Assembly: GCA_029207755.1 (NCBI GenBank)
Contig: JARCOQ010000017.1
Location: forward strand, 9,932,945 to 9,996,944
Reading direction: 5' to 3'
Length of the DNA: 64,000 nt
Source: Chamaea fasciata
Lineage: Eukaryota; Chordata; Aves; Passeriformes; Sylviidae
In this document: positions 25,531-39,309 of the stretch, in pieces
How positions within the stretch are numbered: position 1 is the stretch's first letter
Layout of the letters: every line of letters starts with the position of its first letter
Notes under the pieces: model-generated
Told to the model about the DNA's origin: nothing
Database searches by the model: none
Seen by the model: the letters and a program-made list of their open reading frames with translations, nothing else
Translations under genes and position numbers: made by a program

Positions 25531-28500
25531 TTGGGATTCCTAACAAGTGTTGGATCAGCAAAAGTCTATTTAGGCTGGTGGACCTTTCAAGACCAATTTG
25601 TAGTGGGTCACTGATTCTGCTAGTGTATTATCTTCTTTACTACTAGTACCAGTTGGGCAAGCAGCAAAGATTAATGATTTTAGCTGCCGACTGTTTGTGG
25701 CAATCTACTGCTTCTGGACCAAAGATTAAGATTTTTTTGTGCTTTACTAGAAAGAGCACACCTTTTATCTGGGACCCATTTTGATTTGCTGAGTTCTGTA
25801 CAAATACTAAAAGAAAAATAAAATAATGGGCACCTCTAAGTTGCCTTTTTAATGGCAATGAAAGGGATTTTTGCTGGTGCATAGCACAAGAGAAGTGGTT
25901 TTTGAAATGGAATGATAAGACTCAAAGCTGAGGGCAAGTTTTGTGCTCATTGGGATATAGAATATGGTGGAGCACAACTCTGCCACATCCCTCAATACAC
26001 AGTGCTGGAGAAATCCCACAATCTCCCTACTTCTTAAAAGAAGGGGAATGAGGGAAATGAGACTCTCTATAGCAAGAGCCTGTTTTCCAGGTTCATATTT
26101 CATTATTCCACACAGCAGAAATTCCCATTATCATAGACTTAACTGTGGTGCAAAATAACTCAAATCCATCCCAGGAACCTGAATCTGTGCTGGGATCCCT
26201 TGGCTTCTGGAGAGTTCCTGGGATGCTGAGTGGCTTTGATCACTTTTGGAGCCACTTTCTCTGTAAGAGAATTCCAAAATGAGGATGTTATGACTGTATT
26301 ATCATGGTAGAACTAAATGAGAGTCTGACTGACACCTTCCAAAAAAACAAACGAGGTGTTGGAGAGACTTTGATTAAACATATCTTTTCAGATATGTTAT
26401 CTAATGTGATGTTATCTCACTAGCCCAGTAGTAAACTCATGTTCCAAGCTCAAGAGGTTGGATAGCAGGACTCTGGGCAATTCTAGAGAAATGCCACTGG
26501 CTCCTTAGAAAAAGATGAGACCTGGTATTGCTCAGCTCCCTGGGCAAACCACTGCTGAAGAAATTAGAAGTGGAAATATAATGACAACTAAATAACCCTC
26601 CTGTTGGAAAGGAGAAGGGTAAAAGAATCCTAAAAATGGTAAAAGAAGCCCAAACCACAGCACTTCAAAAATTCTGGTCCGAATTTTCTTTATCAGCATT
26701 ATTTGCCTATTCCAGTGTGATTTACCAGAAGCTTCCCATCAGCTGTGGAGGAGACAAATAACAGGTCAGCAGAAGGAATCAGGAATGAGAGAATGGTACA
26801 GAAATCAGCACAATTCCTGCAGGAATTATTCTTCACACAGGGTTTTGACTGGAGATGGACCAGGACTTGTGGGTGAGTTCAGGGATGCCCTGTGCACCCC
26901 TGGGAAGTTGAAGACATGGCTCAGGAGTGTTTCCAAAGGAAAGCCCAAGATTTTCCTTCAACTGGAAAACAGGACAAAGCACCCGAGTGCATGAAAAATG
27001 CACTCATCAAGGATCTAGTTTTTAAAAGGAAGAGTTGTATAAATGGCCTAATAAAAAAAGTGATCTAATTGTTTCCACAACTGCTCCTGAAATTGCCAGG
27101 GCCTTTTCTCCTTGCTTGTCATTGTTGGTGGAGTCATAAATCACAGCCCAGGAGATCACTCAGCCTCTGACAATCTGCAGCCATGCTACCAGGTCCTGTG
27201 TTCAGCCAGGCCACGAGCACTGACAAGCTGTTACTTAAGCAGATGACAGGTTCAAAATAGCACAAACTACAAGGATTTTGCCATGTAAAGAGATTTTAAT
27301 TTATTTTTGCATGCCTATCTTCTGCCCTGGTTGTAAGCACTGTCAGAAAACATGGCACTCCCCTGTAGGTGCTGCAAATTCCCATGATGACATCTAACAA
27401 GAATATGAATTTTCCACAGTGCTATTTCTTGAAATACTGATGCAATTTCATAAGGCAGGTAAAATTCTCTGGTTTTGAAGGGCATTTATTAAAAAAAAAA
27501 ATCTTCCATGTGTTAGATGGAGGGTATTTTTTCCTCCTTCAACCACTGAAATAGGCTTTCATCAAAGAAGAAAACCACAGAAAGCTGAAATTTGCAACTC
27601 ACACCTTGAAATGTTTTGGTGTCTGTGTCTCTGGATTCACCCTTGGTGGCCCTTGGGTGCTGCAGCCTGCTGGGTTCCCTGGGAGCAAGGTGCTGCAGCC
27701 AGGACTCCCCTGGCTGGGATCAGCAGGGAAAGCCAACTGTCCCACTCAGCTGCTGCAAAGCAAACAGCACTTCTGGCCACAAGGACAGGGTGATGACAGA
27801 CATATTTTACATCCCCACTACCCAAACAACAGTAGGTGTTTCACAAATGGGATCCTTTGGCTGACAAATGCCTTTCTCCATTTTGTTCCCCCAACAAAAC
27901 TGAGTTTGCTCTCTTTGTGTCTGTATCCCATTCCCTGGTCAGCCTTGCAAACGTGTTTTGGCATTGCTTGGTGAACCTGGGCCATATTCTAAACACACAG
28001 TTATGGAAACTGGAGTGCGTCTGGCACTGCAAAACACCACACTGGAATTTCTTCTCTCGTATTAACTGCAGAAAATGCCCTTCCTAAACAACTTCACAAA
28101 TAATCACACAATTCATAAAGTTCAAACTCATTCCTCTAGGAACTCTCTTGGATTTAATGACATTAAACAACTAATTTAATGGCAGTTACTAAGCTGAACC
28201 CCTAACCAAGCCCCTTTGGCAGTCATTCATTTCGGGATGGTCATCCCACAGGCTGCAGCTTCTTTCTTTGAAGAAACTCTCCCATGCCCAGGGAAAGTAA
28301 TAAAACCAGTTTTTTTCAATGAATCATCGGAAGGTGACCTAACCTTTGCTCAGGAGGAACAAGCACCTGACAGAAAGCTGGGGCCAAGGAATCAAACTTC
28401 CTGAGCCATGCAAGAGATACCAAGAATTGAGTTAATAACTGAGCATTGGCAAGGGCAGAGCTGGTGTTGTGGTGAATTTCTGACTCAGCTACATTGGAAA

Positions 28501-29884
28501 TTAAATGGGGAGTTACCTGTGGGGGAGTAAAAGTTGGAGAAATTTCTTCATAGTGGGAAAAGAGAAGAAAAGGGAAGGGAAAAAGAGGATTGTAGTAATC
28601 TCACAGTGCAGTGTTTTGGGGTTTCTTCGGGTTTTCTTGTACTCCAAACACAATTTTGGCCTGATTCCATGAAGCCTTGGTGCACAAGCAGAGGACACTG
28701 GTGGGCAGTGTGCTAGGTAGGGGCCAAGGACTGAGCTTGGTCTTTTCCAGAACCTTGGCTGGAGAGCAAAGCCAAGTAACTCCTCATGGCCAGGAAGGGG
28801 GAGGATACACTTATGGGAGAGCTACACATTGCAGGACCCTTTTCTGTGCCCTCTCAGCTCAGGTAGAGAAGAAAAATGTTGCTTGCAGATAAATCCGTTA
28901 AAAGTCAAATCCTCCTGCTTCGTGTAGGCTTTGCAAAACAAACAAATAGACAAGAAATGCAAGGATTCTCTGCAAGCACAGCACAGTAGAAACTGTGAGA
29001 CTTTGCTTCCTTTCCACTTTAAGCAGATCATTATTTCATCCAAGTTCAGACTTGGATACAGTTTTTTTCCCTACTGAATTCAAAGGGGAAGTGCACAGCT
29101 GGCCCAGACTCCAGCCTGCTCTGTGCAGAATCGACCTGCCTTAGAGGAAGATCAGATCTCTGCTCCTGATGCTCAGCAACCAGAGGGAAACACGAGAGCA
29201 GCTGCTCAGGAGCTGTGACACGATGGGGCACTGAGCAGAGCAGAGCAGAGACACCCCATGCCCTGCGAGCACCCAGGGACACCTGACATGGAGCAGGGTG
29301 TCACCCTCATTGCTGAGCAGAGACTGAGCCCCTGTGTGTGTGAGGGCAGCCCAGAGCAAAGGCTGGATGCACACAGAGCATCAGCTCCAAAGAGCTGCTG
29401 CCAAAATCACCTTCCTGCAAAGGAGAGAAGCGCTGCAGGGCAAAGTGGCAGCCCTGTATATTCACCTTTATTTAGGTGTTTGGTGATTGAACAGTAATAT
29501 CCCAGCTCTTCCACGGGAGATTTTCAGCCACTTTCATTGGATAGTTTTAGCCAGTAACTTGTCTTAATTAAAGAGGTCAAATGCCATGACCAAGGCCAGA
29601 GAGGAAACTAGTGGCAGAGCAAGAAAACCTGATTCTTCTCCCTCACCTCCCCCGTTCCATTAATTGCTCAAACTTGTGGAGGACTGAGCTTAAGGAAACC
29701 AACAGGAGTTTCAGTGGTTTGAAGGTCAGGCCCAAGCACAGCAAAACCCTGGGGCTCAAGTGTGTTTGTCCTCTCCCTTCCCTGCAGCAAGTGTGTATTC
29801 CAACACCCTCAGCAGAGGAGGTTACTCCTTCACTGGAGTCTCTTGAATAAAGAGATGCTTCTGGGAGCACACTGAGCAAATGGG
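25531..29884. other. Intergenic, no gene seen
   Basis: Unique-looking sequence without credible exons. An A12 run lies near 27489-27500 and a purine-rich patch at about 28555-28590. Short open frames overlap one another on both strands, for example three nested frames at 27606-27974, none with a domain. Confidence 0.5.
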
Positions 29885-30070
29885 TTATTTTGAAAGGACA
29901 AGTTAGCTCTATAATTTGCCTTCACAATGTGTTCTGCACTCTAATTACAAATGCAAACACAGTAATTGAGAACAGCATCATAAAACTCTTAAGGAAGCCA
30001 TAAGTGATATAATACATGGACATGTTTACCATTTGGTGCAGCAGGATGCCTCTGTGATGTTTTCCCCATG
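29885..30070. promoter_or_regulatory. Candidate conserved non-coding element
   Basis: Short AT-rich, repeat-free block with several homeodomain and POU-like words (CTAATTACAAATGCAAAC, CAGTAATTGAG, CATAAAACTC). No coding potential. Selected by eye; weak support. Confidence 0.22.
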
Positions 30071-33000
30071 TTTAAACAGGGTGGAGATTTGCTTTTCTTT
30101 CATAAAATTAATTCCATGGCAGCAATTCTTCCCTCAGCCTCCCCTCTCCTGAGCCTGCCTCAATTAAAACACAGCTTTCAGAAAACATCTCTTCTTTTTT
30201 CTCAAGTGAGAAAAAACCCTCTCTTTCTTCTGAAAGATATAAATTTGTTTTATTCAAGCTATTCCAAAGGGAAGAAAAAAAGGAAAATATTAGTGTATTC
30301 TGTGCCTATGATGTCCCACTCTTGCATTCAACAGCAAATAACACATCAGGGTGAAGTGTAGAAAGGCCTGGGGGGCTGCACTGCTACTCCCCCTCCTTAA
30401 TTGTCCTTGGGGAGCCTTCAGCCCTTCCCATGGTTCACAGGAGAGGGGTCCCACAGAGTTTTTCCTTCAGGTACCCACTGCCTGGATAGTGCAGGCAAGA
30501 AGTGGCTCTTGGTGCTTTTCACCCACTGACCTCCCTGTGCTGGGCTTGGAGAAGAGTTCAGAGCTCCAGTTTTTCCCAGTTCAAAGAGGGTGAGGGGCTT
30601 AAGCCAGGGAATGGCCAGTGAAGTCAGGCAAGCTGACTTGCCTGCAGGCTGGCTGAGAGCTCTCTGCCTGGATGGACAGGAGGGTCTACAACACCCAGCA
30701 CTCCCACATTCCTGTCTTCACCCACTTTGCCCTTCTATACCTCCTTTTCTGTCGTCTCTTGGGTCTCCCTTCCCACGTCAGCCTGGGGTCCTGCTCCTAA
30801 CAAGGCTTCAAATCAAGGCAAAGTCCAAGGGCCTCAAAGTCTTCCCAGATAAAACATAGAGAAGTGGAAAATCAAACATATCAGCTCTGCCCTCTGGAAA
30901 GCCCATTTGGGATCCTGTGTGGTGGGGAGGAGTGACCAGGGGGATGCACAGCACCTCAGGGGAGCCCTGCAAGAGGAGCCAGGCAGCAGCACTGCCAAAA
31001 AAACTGAGAGAGGATCAGGGCTGAGTGTGCACAGACAGCATCCTACAAGCTCACCTAAGCTTAACAGCTGCTAAATAACATGACAAATCATGTGATTCAA
31101 ACCAGAACAGTTCAACCTGCCTTTCGAGACCAATGAAGACGTGTGTCCTCTCTGCAGCTTGCTCGGGCTCCCACGTGCACACCCCGTCTCTTTAGATTTG
31201 CTGAAAGCTGCTATGGCCTGATTTTCAGAGGTGCTGAGTGCCTGCAACTCATCATGACAGGCTATACATCAAATCCATCACCTCTTGGGAAACTTGATTA
31301 CCCTGGTGGAAACCCTCATTTCAAGCATTTAACTGGTTCCTACTGGTTTCAGCCGGTCAGCTCGGTTTTGGAATGGATCACTCAGTTTGGGCTGTACTAG
31401 CTCTTCAGGAGAAACAAATCCAAATACATGTAGACCAGTGAAGGAATCCACTAGAAAGGTATCAATTAAAAGAAAAAAAAAATCTATTTTTAAAACATTG
31501 AACCAATAAAAATAACTCGCACTTGGCTGGTTAGAGCTGTTCATCAGGTGACTTGCTGAACAGATGTCTCCAGCTGGGAATTCTTGCATGAAATTCTCCA
31601 TCTTCTCCTTTTTTTTTTATAAAAGTCAGTTATTAAAGAACTACATTAGAGGCTTGAAACATGTGTTAATTCAAGCCAGGAAAGCAACATAAAGCAGAAA
31701 CCACACATGCATTGCCAAGGGAGAGGTTGCTGAGGTGTAATCACAGCTTTAAGGGGTGAAGCTCTTTATCTGGATGTGTGAAGGATGAAAACACACTTAT
31801 TAAAGCCCCTGCAGATACAGAGTTAATGCTGAAGATAAACAGGGCACTCACACTGAAAGCCTGGAGAATCCTAAAGAAAGCTGTCCAGGAGACTAATCTC
31901 TTTTTTCACAATGCTCAGAAAATGTATAAAGCAGTGGTTAATTCTGTATGTGGAGATTAGTTCACAGATATTAGGGAATACTTTTCCCTAAATTTTCAGG
32001 CATGTTGGGGATTAATATATGTATTTTTAAAATCCAATGAATGCCCATGTTACTGTTTGGCCAAAGAGGGATAACTGAATCTGCTGTAGCAGGGACTTTT
32101 CCTGATTGCTGCAGGAGCAGGGTATAGGCTGGAAACTTTGGTGTGTGTTTGTCTCCACTAACATATGAGGAATTGATCCTGCTAGAGGAAAACCAGTAGA
32201 AATTATCTCCCTTGGTACAGCAAAGCTGTAATGCTCTTTGGATTGCCATTAAAACAGACACAGTAGTGAAGGAATCTTCCCTGAGCAGCTTCATTCTCTC
32301 AGCAGCCTGTGCGCACCTCTCACTGCCCCTCTCCTTGCTGCACTCTCCTGTGTCCCTCTCCCAGCCCAGGGGATGCAGGCACTGTTTATGGCATCCCAGG
32401 ATGATCCAGGGCTAACTGGGCTGCAGAGCATCCACCCAGGGAAGCAGGTGAGAACTTGCAGTGCTGCTGTGCTGTCAGCTCTCCCACACAAACTCATTTA
32501 ACCATTCTGCAGAGCAGCTCTGGAAGCAAAGAAATAGTCACAGAGCAGCTGCAGCTTGTCCCAGGGGCAGCAGCCAGCTCCATGAGCCCTTCCCATGTCC
32601 TGGCTCAGTTGTGTCAGATCCACCCTCCTTGGATCCTCCTTAGGATCCTGGTAGTGGCCAGTGATGGGAAACATCTCCAGCTTTTCTGGGGCCTGAAGAT
32701 CTAATGAGATTTCAGCTGGGAGGTGTTTGTAATACACAGCAACCACAGACACACAGGCTAAAACTCAGTTTTATTTCCTAAAGACAAAAGGACAAGTTGC
32801 ACCATGAGCCAAATAGCTTCCTTGGGCAAATGGAGCAGAATTTACGCTCTTACTCTGATTTTAAATCATCAGTCTGGTGCTATTCAAGGTTGTGGATCAG
32901 TTTATATGTAAAAGAAACAAAGATCAGGAGCCTTTTATTTTCTCCTGTCTTTGTAACAGCTGAATAAGTGTTCCTCAGACCAACACGGAAAGCAAACAGA

Positions 33001-34794
33001 AGCATTTCCCCAGAACTGTTCCCTTTCTTTGTCTCTCTTCTTTTCCCTTCACATACATAGGGCTTAAAAATATTTGGGGAGGGAGGAGGAGGCTTGCAGG
33101 AGCCACCTTGTTTCCATTTGGCTCATCTTTACTTCTCAGAAACAGACAAAAGGACTTTAATTAAACTGCATAACAGGCTTCTCCTAAATACTTCCTCACT
33201 TTTCTCCTGCACCTGGATCTATATGGAGGGGCTAGAGAAGGAAGATAGCTGAATTCCTTAGGTGAATAGAGCTTCATTCCCAAAGGGCACAACAAACCCC
33301 ATCCTTCCTCTTCTGATCCACAAGAGCACAGGAGCTGCAAACCTGACCAGTACATCAAAAAGGAGCTTGAAAAATACTTTGAGCAAAAAATGCTAACGGT
33401 GCATGCTTCTCCTGTAACTGCACTGATATTAAATCAGGAAACAGTACGGAACAACCACAAATACATATATACAGGGGCTGTCAAAACAGAAGCAAAACCA
33501 AATCCCTAATGGGCGCTAAAGGTGGAAAGAGCAAAAAGAATATACAGTATAGGCTTTATGATTGTATTTAAATCCTTATGCAGCAAATGCTGGAAAGGGA
33601 ATTCCAAAAAATTTCTCTATATAAGCAGTTTTTTTGATCCAGGACTTTGTGCAATGAAAAGGAATTACAAATCAGTCTGAATGAAAGGGTACAGGTCCGA
33701 GTGGGTGTCAGAACATGCCTGTGGACTCGTGGGCTGTGAGAGCATTCCCCTTATGCTGCAAGGGCCCAGGGATGCAGCCAGCCCTGCTGGGAGCAGCCTT
33801 TCTGCTGCTGTGGACGTTGAACCTGCAGCAACACTGTCTTTCTGAAAAGGTGCTTCAGTGGTCCTGGGTTTCCTCAAGCACAACTGAGGCCAGAACTTCT
33901 TTCCTGGCTGCTAAAGATCTGATCATCAAGAAAGTCTCCCACTGACTTTCTTGAAAAAACAGGCAACAGACTATGGCCAGAAAAGGTGTTGACCATTTCT
34001 GGAAGATTTCCTGGCTTCTCATAACTTTGTGACACTGGGGTCCAGGACACCTTCCCTGTCTCTCTGACATCTCCCTTTTCTGTATCTCTTCCAAGGGAAC
34101 CGAAAACCCTTGGAAAGATCACCTTTTCCACACAGACATCTGTGCACCCAGACATCTGAAATCCTAGGAGCAGCAGATAAGCAGGAGAGAGTTTTTTCTC
34201 CAGTAAAATGTGGTCCAAGTTCTGAAATGTTTGAAAAGCCTTTGAATGACACAAAATGGTTTTGCAAGATACAGCAGCAGCAATTGCAGTTCTTGAGCTT
34301 CTGCTGGCTACTTCAGTCCCCAAAGGCGACTTCTGATCACTCAGGAAGGTTTTGGTGCTGTTTATTGGTGACAAGCTCCTAAAAGGGCTCAGATAATGAG
34401 TTCAAGATGCCATGGTTCAAGTGGGAAGCAGGACTCAGCCAAGCACAAGAGGAAAGCCGGTCCTAGCAAGGCTCAAATGGGGGATTTTGTGCTTCTGGAT
34501 AAGGTGTTTCTGCTAGAAACAATTTTCACCGTGATGGAAAGGGGGATAATAATGTGTATTAGAGAAGGAGGCTAGGATGAGACCGCAGAGTTTGGAAATG
34601 GTGAGAGAGACAAATTCTCTTCAGAACAAGTTTGGACCAATGCATTCACGGTCTGATGGGGCTAAGGCTGAAAGAAATAACGAGAAACAGAATGTTTCCG
34701 CTCTCTGCTTGCCTCCCTGCCTACCCTTGTAGGAGAGGGTGAAATGATGCCGCTTGGTTTGGAAGTCACCCCCTTTCCCACCCCCCTCCCAATC
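30071..34794. other. Intergenic, no gene seen
   Basis: No gene recognised. A 20-bp hairpin with 8-bp arms (CAGGCAAG / CTTGCCTG, loop CTGA) sits at 30625-30644. The stretch at 31214-31260 contains CCTGATTTTCAGAGGTGCTG, reminiscent of an old amniote interspersed repeat, though I cannot name a family with confidence. The 166-codon minus-strand frame at 33874-34374 has no recognisable features. Confidence 0.5.
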
Positions 34795-35400
34795 CCGGAG
34801 TGCAGCGAGACCCCGAGCCAACTGCAGAGGGTGCCACGGAGGGCTTGTGCTTCTTTCCCTGCAGGAGAAGGCAGGACTCGGGCACTGCACCAGCAGCGCC
34901 GCTCCCCTCCTGTCCCCCCGGGCCGCGCCGCTGTCCCGGGCTGACTCCGAGCAGCGGGGAGCACCGGGGGGCCGTTCTCCCCTCCAAAAATAGAATAACC
35001 CCCATTGCCTGGGTCCGGCATCCTCCGAACCTCGCCGGGACGGGAGCTTCGCCCGGGCATCGCCCCAACGTGCGCTGGTGCGGTGCCCACCGCCATTCCC
35101 CCATCAGGAGCCGTCTCTCCCCCTTTCCATCCTCATCAGTGCCCCCAAGCCGCTCTGCAGCGTTTAGGGGTGTTTGTGTTTGTCTGCCAGGGCCAGGCAG
35201 CGCTCGGGGTGACCTCCCGGCAGTGACACGGCCCCGCTGCCGGCACAGCCCCGTTCACGGGCCGCCTTCATCGTGGGGCGTTCAGTCACCCCCAAAACTC
35301 CCTGTCCCGCATAGCAAAGCCCGTCCGGGAGCGCTCACCACCCCCGCCACCGAGCGAACCCCAGATCCGCCGTCCGCACACTCCTGACCCGCCCTGCTCA
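34795..35400. promoter_or_regulatory. CpG-rich segment (island candidate)
   Basis: From about 34795 composition shifts sharply to GC-rich with frequent CG dinucleotides (for example GCGCCGCTCCCC, GGGCCGCGCCGCTG, CTCGCCGGGACGGG). It is the outermost of a string of CpG-rich blocks around MAFB. The overlapping open frames on both strands are a side-effect of low stop-codon frequency in GC-rich DNA. Confidence 0.7.
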
Positions 35401-36575
35401 GCGTGGATTTAGCGCTGGACACAGCAAAACCTCGGCAAAGAAAAATACCCCCCTAAAACCTACCCTTCTGAAGTGTTGCTCCGCTCCCTTCTCCCAGATC
35501 CACCTGTGAAAACGTGTCTAGAGTTAGTACGGGGGTTTGTTCGGGCTAAAATCTGAAGAGGTCCCAGCTAACCCAGTAGGGTTCAATCGCTTATTTTATA
35601 CAGCAAAGCCGCTCTCCAGACTTTGTCCAAATAATGTTGCCCGCTCTACTTTGACAATCCCCGCAGAAAAGGGAGAGCGAGGGGAAACAAAGCCTTATGA
35701 TTACCAGTAGTAATTTAATCCTAAATTCGTGGGCCATTCCCATCAGCCCCAACAAGCAAACATCAACACTTTTCTTTCTCATGCACACAGATCTGCGATA
35801 GATGATTAACCAGGTCCCTCGCTGCTTACACAGGGGAAAAAAAAACCTGACAGCCAGCACCGTGTCTGCCTGCGGTTTGGGAAATTAAAAATCAAGCGAG
35901 GGGAGGTAGGAATTAGGAAAGTGATGCTCTTTTCCTCCATCAGTGCCGGCTGCCAGCCATGGGTAATTTAGGTTTGGGTCGATGTTTGTTAACAAATCTC
36001 CCATTTCAGTCAACATATCCCGCTGATGTTACGGGATAAAAAAAGCTAATTCTGGGGCAAAAGTAGCAATCGGCTACCAAAACCGAGGAGCGCTTCTCAG
36101 AGAACCGAGCATGGAAACTACATGCATAACAGTCGTCTTAATTTTCATCTGAGTACCAATACATGCTGTTTCTGAGAACTGGGGATTGGGATGCCATCGT
36201 AATACAATTCCCTTTCTAAATGTCAGTGTTCCGATTTAGGCAGAGCCCTACCTGAACAAACACGGGTTTGTTCTGTACGTTGCAGTTTTAAGGGAGAGAT
36301 TTTAAATTTCAACGGCTCCAGCACTTCTACTGCCCTGCCCTGGGCGGATGTGCCGCCGGAGATGATCAGAAATGACATTATCATTTTCTCTGAACTCGTC
36401 CCGATTTTGACCGGGAGTTTGCGGAAGGCAGGGGGAAGTGAAGGGAGAGCGGGAAGAAGTAATTTTTTTTTTCCTCGAAACGAACCTTGAAAAACCGGAT
36501 CTTAAAATATAGAAAGAAAAAAAAAAATAATGAAGCAGCTCGATTAGCGGTTTTCGGATGCGGGAAGAAGGTGGC
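35401..36575. promoter_or_regulatory. Non-coding flank with forkhead-type palindrome
   Basis: AT-richer bridge between CpG blocks. It holds a 12-bp perfect palindrome TTTGTTAACAAA at 35985-35996 that reads as two opposed forkhead-like sites (TGTTTGTT on one side) with a GTTAAC centre. No coding potential. Its position about 3.6 kb upstream of the MAFB promoter makes it a possible proximal regulatory segment; function is inferred. Confidence 0.3.
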
Positions 36576-38600
36576 AATTAAACAAAAATTGCCCGGAGTG
36601 CTCGGCGGGGAGGCGAGCTGCTGGGCCGGGCAGGTGGGCGCCTCTTCCTCCCCCTGCGCGGGTGCGGAGGGGACGGGGAATCCTTCCCGCAGGAGCCGGC
36701 AGCTGCCGCTTTGCCCCGCGGTGGCTTTTAGGGTGCGGGGGCCGGGGTGCTCGGAGCTCCCTCCCTCCCCTTGCCCGCAGCTCCGCGGCCACGCGGATGG
36801 GAAACACTTCTGAGCTGCCTCGTCGGGCTGTTCAGCCCAGAAATCCTTCTCCGCCGACACCGTTTCTTCCCCAATCCCTGTTAGAAAAAATAATACATAT
36901 ATACATATAATTTAAAACGCATGTAGGAACAACGCCCCTAACATGTAAATCCCATCGAGAATAACCTTCGGTGGCTGAATTAAAAACTACTATATACAAC
37001 TGGGGATTCGGGGCACGGAGCGGTTCTGACTTTAGTCAGCCGCTGAACGCCGCAAGTTTTGTGGGATGTATTTTAGAAAAGGGGAGCGAGGCACGGAAGG
37101 GCAAAGAAACGGACCCAGGAAGTGCCCCGAAATTTTTTGACTGTGAGGACGGACGCTGAAAACCGATCTGTAATTCACAGCTCAAAAGATTAAGGGAAGG
37201 GACAGAGTGTGTATGAACAGGGAGATAAATGCTTCCCTCCGCCTTTCAGTAGCTCCACCTTGTGAATATACCTCAGTAATTATGAGATGAAAAAGTATTA
37301 TCCATCTAATGGCACATTTTACAGGGCTCCATCCAGCCTTCCCCAGCTCCCGCCAGCGTCCCCTTTCTCTCAGTGGCAACGATAACATTTAACCTGCAGG
37401 TAAAAATAAAGCTCTCCCCGAGCAGCTTCCAGGACCTCAGAAATAACAAGTCCAGCGGACCGGCACGGGGGTCTCTCGGCAGCCCCAAGCCCCCGGGGAG
37501 GCGGCAGCCGCCGGACGGGGACGGCCGAGCTCCCTGCCCGCTCCGCCGTGCCCCGCTGGCCGGTTCCCCGCCCGGCGCCGGCAGAGCCCACCCTAGAGGG
37601 GCACCGAGGGGCTCCCCGCCTCGCTGCGCCTCGGGGCCGCTCGTTAACAGCGAAAAGACGGCGATTTCCCAAATCTAGGACTGCTGAGAAACCAGCAGCG
37701 CGGTGGCCGTGGGACCCCGGGGCTCCCCGCACCGCCAAGGCTGAGCTGCCCGTGGGGGACGCGGGGCAAGGGGAGCGCCCCGGGGCTGTGGGTTCCACTC
37801 GTGTCCTCCCGCTCACGCGTTCCGAGCGGCGCGACCTGCGGAGAGAGAGAGGTGTGTGTGCTCCCGGGAGCGCAGCCTCGCTCCGGGCGGGATCGGGATG
37901 CGGAGGCATCGCTCACTCCCGGGACCGCAGCGCGGGGAGCGCCGCAGCCGGCCGCTCTCCGGGACTATGGAGAGAGAGTTCTGTCCCCTCCAAACGTCGT
38001 GGGGAAACACGCACACCAAGGCTTTGCCACACGAAATCAAACCCCGGAGCCCCTGTACTGCCAACGAGGATTTAGATGAAATCTCCCTGCCTGGTTTTCT
38101 CTTTCCTCCACGCGGCTGCCAGAGGGACCCCCTGGAATTTGTTTTTGGGTAGAGGGAGGACTTTGAGCGACTTTTGCCCCCCAGGTTCCATGCGCGGCTG
38201 CGGTCGGCTCCGCGGGGATGCGGAGGAGCGGGACAGGCGGGTCCGGGCTGCGGGTATCGCCGCGGAGCTGGCGGGGGTCCCGCAGGGACGGACCCTCACC
38301 GGGAGATCTCTGGGGTCTCCTCAGTGTTGTCCCGGCTCCAGAAAGGCCGTTCCCTCCTCATAATTCTCGGGAAAGCAGACAGACCCTGAACTTTTTTTGT
38401 TATTTTGACTAAATAAACAGGGGGATGGGAGGGTGGTACAGGGGATTCTGAGGGGCAGAGGAGGAGGCGCAGCCCCGGAGCGGCGTGGCCAGGCCGGGAT
38501 CGAGGCAGCTCCGCTCCCGCGGCCGCTCCCGCATCGCTCCGGCCCCGCACGCCCGTCCCCTTTTCCGGGTGCTCTCTCCCGGCTGTTATTCTGAAAACGG
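36576..38600. promoter_or_regulatory. CpG island cluster upstream of MAFB
   Basis: Two dense CpG blocks (about 36580-36800 and 37430-38600) are separated by an AT-richer stretch at 36880-37420. CG dinucleotides are frequent and undecayed (GCGCCGGCAGAGCCC, CCGCGGAGCTGGCGG), as in unmethylated islands. Many long open frames on both strands overlap here and none resembles a protein, so I treat them as GC-driven artefacts. An upstream or divergent non-coding transcript could start here, but nothing in the sequence proves it. Confidence 0.7.
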
Positions 38601-39243
38601 ACACTTGGGGTCGTACTTTCTGTCTGTTTGAGCTTGAAAGCGGTGTAAAAAGAAGCCCTAATCTCCCTTAATCGTTACAAAATGTTAAAAAAAAAAAAAA
38701 ATCCTGTTACCGGACCAAGAAAAAAAAAAAAGAAATTAAAAAAAAAAAATCTTACAAACTGAATACTCCTTTGCATGCAGTCACTCTCTCAGGGAACAGC
38801 AGAGGAAAGCAAACACGGTCCCCTCAGAACCGAAATGTAATGATGTTTTCTCCCTTCTCTCCCTAATATTTGCAATTGTCTGTGTCGATGCCTTTGCTTT
38901 CCTTTAGGGAGAGATTTGCTTCCTGTAACCGGGAGGGTTTCCCCGGTCGTACACGAAGCGCTGACAGCCGTGCCGAGCCGGTGCTTCCCTCCCCGCTTGT
39001 CCCCCTCGGCTCCTCCCGCAGCCCGGCACTCGCTCCCGGCCGGACCCGCTGCGCGTTCGCGGCCGGTTTTCCCCCGGTGCGTTCGCACCGGGGCCGCTTA
39101 CATAAAGTTGAAAGGGTGGATGCCTGTGCGTGGCACGGGGAGAAGCTCCCTGCCTTGAGATCCGCTACGGGACGGCAGCGGGCAAAAGAAGGGGCACTTT
39201 GTTATATTTTAGAACAAAGGAGACGGGCAGGATGTCCCCGAGG
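38601..39243. promoter_or_regulatory. MAFB proximal upstream region with A-rich tract
   Basis: The first part is A-rich (A15 at 38687-38701, then interrupted A runs to about 38750). CpG-rich sequence resumes at about 38930 and runs to the promoter. No coding content. This would hold proximal control elements of MAFB, but I cannot assign individual sites securely. Confidence 0.55.
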
Positions 39244-39259
39244 CCCCCCCCCCCCCCCC
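39244..39259 (+). repeat. C16 homopolymer
   Basis: Sixteen consecutive C residues, G16 on the other strand, about 330 bp upstream of the TATA box. Long G/C homopolymers are difficult to sequence, so the exact length is uncertain. Confidence 0.9.
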
Positions 39260-39307
39260 TCCTTTGTGGGCTGCAGAGGCCGAAAAGCACGGGAAGGAAA
39301 GGGAGCA

Positions 39308-39309
39308 GA

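Noticed and set aside
33874..34374. 166-codon minus-strand frame
   Set aside because: No signal peptide, repeat or family resemblance; a competing + strand frame overlaps it.
34800..35387. 195-codon + strand frame
   Set aside because: GC-driven open frame without recognisable domain or plausible gene structure.
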